Source: an uncultured Candidatus Cenarchaeum sp. | Lineage (GTDB): Archaea; Thermoproteota; Nitrososphaeria; Nitrososphaerales; Nitrosopumilaceae | Length of the DNA: 64,000 nt | NCBI GenBank assembly: GCA_958295735.1 | Contig: OY282369.1 | Location: forward strand, 1,224,161-1,288,160 | Direction: 5' to 3' | The notes under the pieces: generated by a model | The model's input: only the letters and a program-made list of their open reading frames with translations | What the model was told of the DNA's origin: nothing | The model's database searches: none | In this document: positions 58,162 through 64,000 of the stretch, in pieces | How the letters are laid out: every line of letters begins with the position of its first letter | How positions within the stretch are numbered: the first letter of the stretch is position 1 | Position numbers and translations under genes: made by a program

Positions 58162-59688
58162 TTACGGATCGTCTGCCTCGCCGCCGGCGGCCTCCTGGAA
58201 CGGATCGACCGCCGGCGAGTTGACCACGTAGTCGCTGTGCATCGGGCGGGCCAGGACCACGTCCACGTCCCCGGCCTCCTCGAGCGCCTCCACGTCGGCC
58301 ACCGTCTGCAGCACGGACGCGCCGTCGGGGTCGGAGGCCCACTCCGCTATGTAGACGCGCTGCACCGGGCTGTACCCCTCCTGGCCCGGCGCGGCCGAGA
58401 CTATTCCCGGCTGGAACCCGAGCGGGCCCGCGCCGGGCACCCCGTTGCGGAAGTGGTACGCGTCTATGGCCGCCGCGCCCGGGACCGTGCTGGCGAGCGC
58501 CGGCTCGTGCGTGGCCCCCGTCACCCCGGCCGGCCCCTCGGGCGTCGCGCCCACGAGTATGTGGTACGCGGTGCGGCCGTCCGGCCCCCACCCCCTGCGC
58601 GCCTCGAACGTCGCGTACATGAGCTCCTCGTCGAGCTCCATCACCTGCGCGCCGCCCTCCGCCCCGCCGCCGGTCGCGTTGCCGTCCCCCGTCGCGTTGC
58701 CCCTCACCGGCATCTGGCCGCCCGGCCACTTCACCTGCGGCATGTTGACCACCGTCCCCGTCCGTTCCAGCACGACGCGGCTGGAGTTGCCCGCCCGCAT
58801 CACCGCCTCCTCCGAGTCCAGGAGCTCCGCGCTCTGCCCCAGCTTCCACTCCACCTCGACCACCGACCGCAGCGCGCTGTACTCGTAGGGCCGTTCCGGG
58901 GTGCTGGAAAACACCTCGGCCTGGTACCCGCGGAGCCCAGCGCCGGCCACCCCGTTGGCGAACACGTACACGTCGGCGCGGGCGTCAGGGTGGGCCGCCG
59001 CCAGCGGGGGCGCGTGCTCCACCCTCCAGCCCTGCCTGTCCGAGATCATCCCGGCGTACTTTTCGTCGCTCGAGTCGGTGGCGATGTACAGCAGCTCCTG
59101 GCCGCCGTGGAGCCCGGCGCGCAGCGGGATGCGGGCGGGAACCTCCCCGCGCGCGAGATCCAGCGGCGCGGCCTCCTCCGGCCCCGCCGGCGCGGCCCGC
59201 ACCACCACGGAGGTGGGCTCCCCGCGGATCCAGCCGTCGACGCTCGCCGTGACGGCGAACCCGCTTCCCGCGTGCAGCGCCAGCGCCGCCCCCGTGAACT
59301 CGGCCGAGCCGGAGGCGGATCCCGGCGCGGCCTCCAGCGACACCGCGTAGTGCGTCCTGCCGTCTACCGTCCAGGCCGGCTGGCCCAGCAACTCGCCGTC
59401 TTCCAGCTCGTGCAGGACCATGACCCGGACCGGGCGGTCGGCGGCGTACGTCACGGAGCCGTCGTATATGGTCCCCGCGTTGGGCGAGAGCAGCAGCGCC
59501 ACGTGGCTGCCGTTGGCCGCATCCACTCCAGGATCCGGCCACGAGGACATCGTGTGCGTGAAGTGCACCTTGCGGGGGGCCTTCGCATCGGCGAACTGCT
59601 CGGAGATCGGCGCCGCGGCCGCGAGGGCGGCCGCCGCGAGCACGGCCGCGGCTACCAAGGCCGCGCGCCGCGGGCGCAAGAACCGCAT
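58162..59688 (-). CDS. Exported protein with two DUF7482-like repeats
   Basis: 508 residues with a signal peptide (LVAAAVLAAAALAAAAP). Two repeats end in VYVFANGVAGAGLRGYQAEV and AYHFRNGVPGAGPLGFQPGI, each followed by YSP/YSA and an EW pair, matching the secreted DUF7482-type domains frequent in Thaumarchaeota. Between them is an Asn/Gly-rich linker (GNATGDGNATGG) with possible N-glycosylation sites. No membrane anchor at the C-terminus. TATA-like TTAATTTA at 59712-59719 fits the start. Probably cell-surface associated; function unknown. Confidence 0.7.
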   Translation of the reverse strand: MRFLRPRRAALVAAAVLAAAALAAAAPISEQFADAKAPRKVHFTHTMSSWPDPGVDAANGSHVALLLSPNAGTIYDGSVTYAADRPVRVMVLHELEDGELLGQPAWTVDGRTHYAVSLEAAPGSASGSAEFTGAALALHAGSGFAVTASVDGWIRGEPTSVVVRAAPAGPEEAAPLDLARGEVPARIPLRAGLHGGQELLYIATDSSDEKYAGMISDRQGWRVEHAPPLAAAHPDARADVYVFANGVAGAGLRGYQAEVFSSTPERPYEYSALRSVVEVEWKLGQSAELLDSEEAVMRAGNSSRVVLERTGTVVNMPQVKWPGGQMPVRGNATGDGNATGGGAEGGAQVMELDEELMYATFEARRGWGPDGRTAYHILVGATPEGPAGVTGATHEPALASTVPGAAAIDAYHFRNGVPGAGPLGFQPGIVSAAPGQEGYSPVQRVYIAEWASDPDGASVLQTVADVEALEEAGDVDVVLARPMHSDYVVNSPAVDPFQEAAGGEADDP

Positions 59689-59767
59689 GGGGGCCCGGCG
59701 GCGGCGACCCTTAATTTACCTGCCCTTCCCCGGCCGCGGGCGGGCGCCGGCCGGCGCGGGGCCGCGC

Positions 59768-59837
59768 GCCCGCCGGCGCGGGAACGGCTCCGCCGATCCG
59801 GATCCGCGCCCGCGGGGCGGGGGTTGCTGCCCCGCGC
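59768..59837. mobile_element. Possible eroded MITE fragment upstream of the epimerase
   Basis: CCGATCCGGATCCGCGCCCG followed by GCGGGGCGGGGGTTGCTG matches the right half of MITE copy D almost base for base, but the terminal GACTTCGTAC is lost. Confidence 0.4.
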
Positions 59838-59885
59838 CCGCCCTGCCCGCAAACACAGATAACCGCGGGCCCGGCCCGGCCCGGA

Positions 59886-60818
59886 ATGTCCAGGATACTG
59901 GTGACCGGGGGGGCGGGATACCTGGGCTCCGTCATGGTCCCCGAGCTGCTCGCCGCGGGCCACTCCGTGCGCGTGCTGGACAACTTCCGCTACGGGCAGA
60001 CCAGCCTGCTGGACTGCTGCAGTTCGGAGGGCCTCGAGATAGTGCGGGGCGACGTCAGGGACGAGCGCATCCTGTCGGGCGCGCTAGACGGGACGGAGTA
60101 CGTCGTACACTTGGCGGCCCTGGTCGGCGCGCCCGTGTGCGACGCGGACGCGGCCGGCGCATCCACTACCAACCTGGACTCGGTCGACCTGCTGCTGTCC
60201 CTGCGCGGCGACCGCAGGCTGCTGTTCCCGTGCACGAACAGCGGGTACGGGATAGGGCAGGAGGGCAAGTTCTGCACGGAAGAGACGCCCCTCAGCCCCA
60301 TCTCCCTGTACGGCCGCACCAAGGTGGAAGCGGAGAAGAGGATCCTGGAGGCGGGCCGGTCGATAAGCTTCCGCCTCGCCACCGTCTTCGGCGCCTCGCC
60401 GCGCATGCGCACGGACCTGCTCGTGAACGACTTCGTCCACAGGGCCGTCCGCGACGGGTTCGTGGTCGTGTTCGAGGGCCACTTTAGGCGCAACTACATA
60501 CACGTCAGGGACGTGGCGGGGGCGTTCGCCCACGGCATGGAAAACTTCGAGTCGATGCAGGGCCGGCCGTACAACGTGGGCCTGAGCGACGCCAACCTCA
60601 CCAAGATAGAGCTGTGCGAGGCCATAAGGAGGCGCCTGCCGCGGTTCGTGTTCCTGGAGTCCAGCGTGGGGACCGACCCGGACAAGCGCGACTACGTGGT
60701 GTCCAACGAGAGGATGGAGGCGACGGGATTCAGGCCGCGCTTCTCCATAGACGACGGCATTGCGGAGCTGGTAAAGGCGTACTCCGTGTTGCCGAGGCAG
60801 GCCTTCGGCAACGCGTAG
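59886..60818 (+). CDS. NAD-dependent sugar-nucleotide epimerase/dehydratase
   Basis: 310-residue extended short-chain dehydrogenase: ILVTGGAGYLGSVM (NAD motif), VVHLAALVGAPVCD, FPCTNSGYGIG (Ser of the triad), SLYGRTKVEAEK (Tyr-x3-Lys) and FRRNYIHVRDVAGAF. Such enzymes epimerise or dehydrate UDP/GDP/ADP-sugars for surface glycans or S-layer glycosylation. Substrate not deducible. Stands alone. Confidence 0.85.
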   Translation: MSRILVTGGAGYLGSVMVPELLAAGHSVRVLDNFRYGQTSLLDCCSSEGLEIVRGDVRDERILSGALDGTEYVVHLAALVGAPVCDADAAGASTTNLDSVDLLLSLRGDRRLLFPCTNSGYGIGQEGKFCTEETPLSPISLYGRTKVEAEKRILEAGRSISFRLATVFGASPRMRTDLLVNDFVHRAVRDGFVVVFEGHFRRNYIHVRDVAGAFAHGMENFESMQGRPYNVGLSDANLTKIELCEAIRRRLPRFVFLESSVGTDPDKRDYVVSNERMEATGFRPRFSIDDGIAELVKAYSVLPRQAFGNA

Positions 60819-61036
60819 GCGGGCTCGCGGGGCCGGCGGCCGAGCCGCCCCGCGGATCCGGATCGGCGGGTCGTTTTCGCGCACACGGCCGGCGGGGGCG
60901 CGGCGCCGCGCCGTCGATCCGAGCTCGCGCCCGACCAAGGAGCGGCCGGCCCCGAGTGGGCCGTTGCGCGGACAAGGGAGCCGCGCCGGATCCGCGGGAC
61001 GCTGCGAAAGGGGCGACCGGCCCCGAGTGGGCCCCG
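60819..61036. other. Gap with G+C-rich repeats
   Basis: About 220 bp; ACCGGCCCCGAGTGGGCC-like blocks recur at about 60944 and 61014. No gene seen. Confidence 0.4.
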
Positions 61037-61687
61037 CTACTTCTGGGAAGATCCCTGCCGGATCTCCGAGAGGGAGCGCCAGTCGCGGCCCGCATCCTGA
61101 GCGGGCGGCGGGGGCGCCGCCTCGGCGCCGCCGGGCGGCCCGCGCGCGGGCCCCTCCCGGCCGCCCCGCCCGATCAGCAGGCCGCGCGACCGCAGCGTCT
61201 TGCGCAGCAGGACGAACCCCAGCGCGGTGGTGAGCGAGCCGAACAGTATGTTCACCACGCTCGCGTCCTCGCCGGTGGACAGCACCGTGAACGCCAGCCC
61301 CATGACCATCATCAGCCCCCCCAGCCCCGCGAAGATCATCATGACCAGGGGCAGGCTCTTGGGCTGCTGCGGCAGCTCCGGCATCTCCCCGCCCTTGGCC
61401 GCCTTTTCCAGGCGCGCCGGCTCCACCGCCCCGCTCTCCACCGCCTGGCGGCAGACGTGGCAGTACCTGCCGTGCCTGGCGGCGCCGGTCCCGTTGCGCA
61501 GGAAATAATACTCCACGCCGCACAGGCCGCACGGCATCGCCTTCCTCTCTATCTTGCCGGACTTGTCGAAGTCCTTGCCGAGCTCCATCATGCACCCCTT
61601 GCAGTAGTACCCGGGTATGCGCCACATCCTCTGGAAGCGGTACTTTTTCCACCCCAGCGGCACGCCGCAGCCGCCGCAGTGGGCCAC
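61037..61687 (-). CDS. Zinc-ribbon membrane protein next to the urea transporter
   Basis: 216 residues. N-terminal zinc-binding pairs CGGCG, YYCKGCMMELG, MPCGLCGVEYY and YCHVCRQAV form two probable ribbons; two membrane segments follow (VMMIFAGLGGLMMVMGLAF and NILFGSLTTALGFVLL) and a Pro/Gly-rich tail. The GTG start shares one base with the stop of the upstream symporter (TAGTG), so they are an operon. A role in the transporter's assembly or control is inferred from this coupling only. Confidence 0.65.
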   Translation of the reverse strand: MAHCGGCGVPLGWKKYRFQRMWRIPGYYCKGCMMELGKDFDKSGKIERKAMPCGLCGVEYYFLRNGTGAARHGRYCHVCRQAVESGAVEPARLEKAAKGGEMPELPQQPKSLPLVMMIFAGLGGLMMVMGLAFTVLSTGEDASVVNILFGSLTTALGFVLLRKTLRSRGLLIGRGGREGPARGPPGGAEAAPPPPAQDAGRDWRSLSEIRQGSSQK

Positions 61688-63723
61688 TAGGAGCCGCCCT
61701 CCGCCCCGCCTTCAGGCGTCCGCTGGCGCCTCGCCACCTTCGCTATGCCGTGCCTGGCCTCGATGATGGGCAGGCCCACTATGAAGAAGGTGGCCACGCT
61801 GACCCACACCACGGATATGCCCACCCAGAACGAGTAGAACGCCACGTCGAATACGTACCCCGCGAAGAACAGCGGCAGGGGCCAGGCCACCACGAGCACC
61901 AGCGTCATGATGCCGCCGCCGCGCAGGCTGAACTTGAACGCCTTGGCCAGCGTCGCCTCGTCCTGCGCCAGCCTGCTGACCTCGGCCTGGGATATGTCCA
62001 CGAGTTTTATCTTTTCCCTCATCTCGTTCCAGTCGAACTTCGTCCTCTTTATCAGGCTGCCGATCACGGCTATAGCGCCGCCCGTGAGTATCCCCGCAAT
62101 GTTCCCGAACAGCATGGAATAGTTGTTGCCCAGGCTGGCCAGCGAGACCTCGCCGCCGAACTCGGGCAACGATGCGGCAACGCCCACCCACGTGCCGAGC
62201 GCGACGAACAGCCCGGCTATGGCGCCGAACGTGGCGGCGTACTTGTCCGTCCACTTCCACGTTATGGTGAGGGCTATCGGTATCACGGCGGAGCCTATCA
62301 GCACGCCCATGGCCAGGTACACGAACCCCAGGCTCAGGCCCATGCTGAGCAGGATGACGGCGAGCCCCCCCATGCCCAGCCCGAACCCGACTATCGTGGC
62401 GCGGGAGACCTTCAGCAGCTTCTTCCCCGACGCGTCGGGGTTCTTGTACGTCCTGTACACGTCGTACGTCACCAGCGAGGAGACCGCTATGAGCTCGGCC
62501 GAGCCGGCCGACGTGACCGCCATGAACAGCATCGTGAGCACCAGCACGGCGCCGATCTCCCCCATCAGCACGGACGCGGCGGCGGGCACCGTAAGGCCGA
62601 GCTGGACCTGCTCCGGGGTCAGGTCCACCCCCAGCGCCACGGCCGTGAGCCCCATCGTGGTGGCCAGCGTGAACGGTATGGCGAACCAGCACGCGCCGCC
62701 GAGGAGGAAGCCCTTCACGGTCGACTGGGGCCGGGCCGCGATGGCCCTCTGCCAGTAGGCCTGGTCCACGAATACCGTCCCGAAGTTGCCCACTATGTTG
62801 ATGATGCCGAATATGAGGCCCCCCACCGATGCCATCGTGAGGTACATTCCGGCCGCGTTGCCCTCCACGGGGTTGAGGCGGGCCGCCTCGACGAGCTTTT
62901 CGTACATGCCCTCCACGCCGCCCGTTATGGGGCTGACAAAGTACACGGTGGCCACGAACGTGAGGATCACGGCGAATATGATTATCGTGTGCATGTAGTC
63001 CGCCACGAACGTGGCCTTCAGCCCCCCGACCAGCGTGTATATCATCACGCCTATGGGTATGAGGAACGCGGCCAGCGATATGTCCATGCCGGTCAGGCCG
63101 TTGACCACGGCGGCGCCGCCCAAGAGCAGCATCGCGGTGACTATCATGTTGGTCATCAGGGCGAACACCAGGAACACGCGGTGGGCCCCGTCGCCGTACC
63201 TGGCGCGTATTATCTCCAGGAACGTGTGCGCGTTGGGGGCCTTCCTCTTCAGCTCGATGGCCAGTATGCCGAACAGCAGCACCTGTATGGACGCGCCCGC
63301 CGCGTACCAGAACGGGCCGCTGATCCCGTACTGGTATGCCACCGTGGACGACTGGAGCAGCGTGGCGGCCCACGTCCAGGCCGAGACGATGGCTGCCGCC
63401 GTCAGGCCGGTCTTGATGACCCGCCCGGCCGTGTTGAACCATTCCGAGGTCTGCGAGACCCCGAGGTACCTCTCCTCTATCTTGGTCTCCACCGTTATGA
63501 CTATGGCGAATACGGCGCCGAGCCCCACGACGATGAACCATCCCCAGCTCTCGTCCAGGACCTCCCCGATGGCGAACCCCTCGGATATTGCGCCGGCGGC
63601 CCAGGCATCCTGCGGCGCGGCCCCCGCCACGGACGCAACGGCCGCTACCGCGGCGACTGCGGCCAGCATGCGGCCGGAACCCCCCCATCCGGGGCTCGCG
63701 CGGCCGGTGCGTGGACGAGTCAT
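61687..63723 (-). CDS. dur3: DUR3-type urea:sodium/proton symporter (SSS family)
   Basis: 678 residues with about 15 hydrophobic segments and an apparent leader (MLAAVAAVAAVASVAGAAP). DUR3-like signatures: SAWTWAATLLQSSTVAYQYG, GPFWYAAGASIQVLLFG, YTLVGGLKATFVADYMHT and IVGNFGTVFVDQAYWQRAIA. DUR3 imports urea with high affinity; in ammonia-oxidising Thaumarchaeota it feeds urease. TATA-like TATTTAAAG (63770-63778) lies about 50 bp upstream of the ATG. Confidence 0.88.
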   Translation of the reverse strand: MTRPRTGRASPGWGGSGRMLAAVAAVAAVASVAGAAPQDAWAAGAISEGFAIGEVLDESWGWFIVVGLGAVFAIVITVETKIEERYLGVSQTSEWFNTAGRVIKTGLTAAAIVSAWTWAATLLQSSTVAYQYGISGPFWYAAGASIQVLLFGILAIELKRKAPNAHTFLEIIRARYGDGAHRVFLVFALMTNMIVTAMLLLGGAAVVNGLTGMDISLAAFLIPIGVMIYTLVGGLKATFVADYMHTIIIFAVILTFVATVYFVSPITGGVEGMYEKLVEAARLNPVEGNAAGMYLTMASVGGLIFGIINIVGNFGTVFVDQAYWQRAIAARPQSTVKGFLLGGACWFAIPFTLATTMGLTAVALGVDLTPEQVQLGLTVPAAASVLMGEIGAVLVLTMLFMAVTSAGSAELIAVSSLVTYDVYRTYKNPDASGKKLLKVSRATIVGFGLGMGGLAVILLSMGLSLGFVYLAMGVLIGSAVIPIALTITWKWTDKYAATFGAIAGLFVALGTWVGVAASLPEFGGEVSLASLGNNYSMLFGNIAGILTGGAIAVIGSLIKRTKFDWNEMREKIKLVDISQAEVSRLAQDEATLAKAFKFSLRGGGIMTLVLVVAWPLPLFFAGYVFDVAFYSFWVGISVVWVSVATFFIVGLPIIEARHGIAKVARRQRTPEGGAEGGS

Positions 63724-64000
63724 ACGCCGGGCAACGAATCGCGGCGTACTTTTCGGTTGAAGCGGGCGGCGCTTTAAATACGCCTAGCCGGCGTCGGCGG
63801 ATTCGGGGGCAGCCTAGCCGGCGTCGGCGGGTTCGGGAGGGGGCGCCGGCGCGGGATTGTTTGTTAATGTCGGCCCGGCAGGCCGCGGGGCGGCCTAGCC
63901 GGCGCCGGCGCGGCGCGCGGCCCCGCGCCCGGCGGCCGCGGGCGCGAAAACGCCCCCGCGGATGCGGGCTCGCGCCTCGTATGGGAGCGGGGGGGCCGCG
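63724..64000. other. Right end of window, repeated GCCTAGCCGGCG motifs
   Basis: Non-coding. GCCTAGCCGGCGTCGGCGG occurs at about 63782 and 63812, and again as GCCTAGCCGGCGCCGGCG near 63893. A GGGCGCGAAAACGC...CTCGTATG stretch near 63938-63980 may be a worn MITE end. Confidence 0.4.

Noticed and set aside
61037-63723. A complete nitrogen-metabolism locus (urease, amoABC)
   Set aside because: Only the DUR3 transporter is present; no urease or ammonia monooxygenase gene lies in the window.
61750-63777. 675-codon plus-strand frame
   Set aside because: Exact antisense of the DUR3 gene, with His/Tyr/Arg-rich shadow composition.

Overview
The window (64 kb, very G+C-rich, roughly two-thirds G+C by eye) reads as a thaumarchaeal (Nitrososphaeria) chromosome. 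Supporting this are a DUR3-type urea/sodium symporter, archaeal/eukaryal-type TyrRS, BluB and CobJ of B12 synthesis, an MtrA-like orphan, an exported protein with an IPEF plus hydrophobic C-tail like the thaumarchaeal PEFG-CTERM signal, a stand-alone Lrp/AsnC sensor domain, a tRNA-Arg with an apparent D-loop intron, and many genes whose GTG/TTG/ATG start lies about 22-28 bp after a TATA-like box (leaderless style). The wealth of transposons and defence genes suggests a symbiotic or host-associated lineage of the Cenarchaeum kind. That lineage guess is inference only.

Region 1 (1-35.9 kb) is an accessory defence island. It holds drmA (cut by the left edge) and drmB of a DISARM-type system, gmhA, a 778-aa GHKL ATPase, two paralogous ABC/AAA_13-like ATPases with an unusual P-loop (one of strikingly low G+C), two near-identical prokaryotic MORC-like ATPases, a GHKL ATPase fused to an HExxH metallopeptidase-like tail, a two-gene operon of HNH nucleases carrying arrays of Myb-like modules, an Mrr-type endonuclease with an expandable PPRG linker, and an AbiEii-like nucleotidyltransferase in operon with the second MORC. 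Between them sit an ISH3/IS4-type element, an IS66-type element interrupted by a perfectly reconstructable IS630 element, a second IS66 type, and decayed IS481-type copies.

Region 2 (36-49.7 kb) begins with tRNA-Val and is mostly chromosomal: bluB, tRNA-Arg, a conserved 36-aa protein, a flavin reductase, a DprA-like protein, a cyclophilin, exported proteins and a PfkB sugar kinase. It is interrupted at 40.6-45.2 kb by two adjacent IS66-type insertions that split a pair of low-G+C small membrane-protein genes. Region 3 (49.7-53.7 kb) is a duplicated DUF262 + HEPN module. One copy is intact; the other lost its HEPN partner to an IS66-type remnant. Region 4 (54-64 kb) is housekeeping and metabolic: dUTPase, MtrA-like, Lrp sensor domain, tyrS, cobJ, a DUF7482-like exported protein, an epimerase, and the DUR3 transporter with a zinc-ribbon membrane partner.

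A MITE family of about 90 bp (four clear copies, more decayed ones) shares its termini with the IS66-type element at 29.6-31.5 kb, and two copies have 8-bp target duplications as IS66 elements do. Short in-frame tandem repeats occur inside several defence and mobile genes (MORC1, Mrr, both DUF262 copies, two transposases). The most likely undescribed functional units are the DUF262-HEPN pair, the MORC-AbiEii pair, the HNH/Myb-array operon and the GHKL-HExxH fusion.
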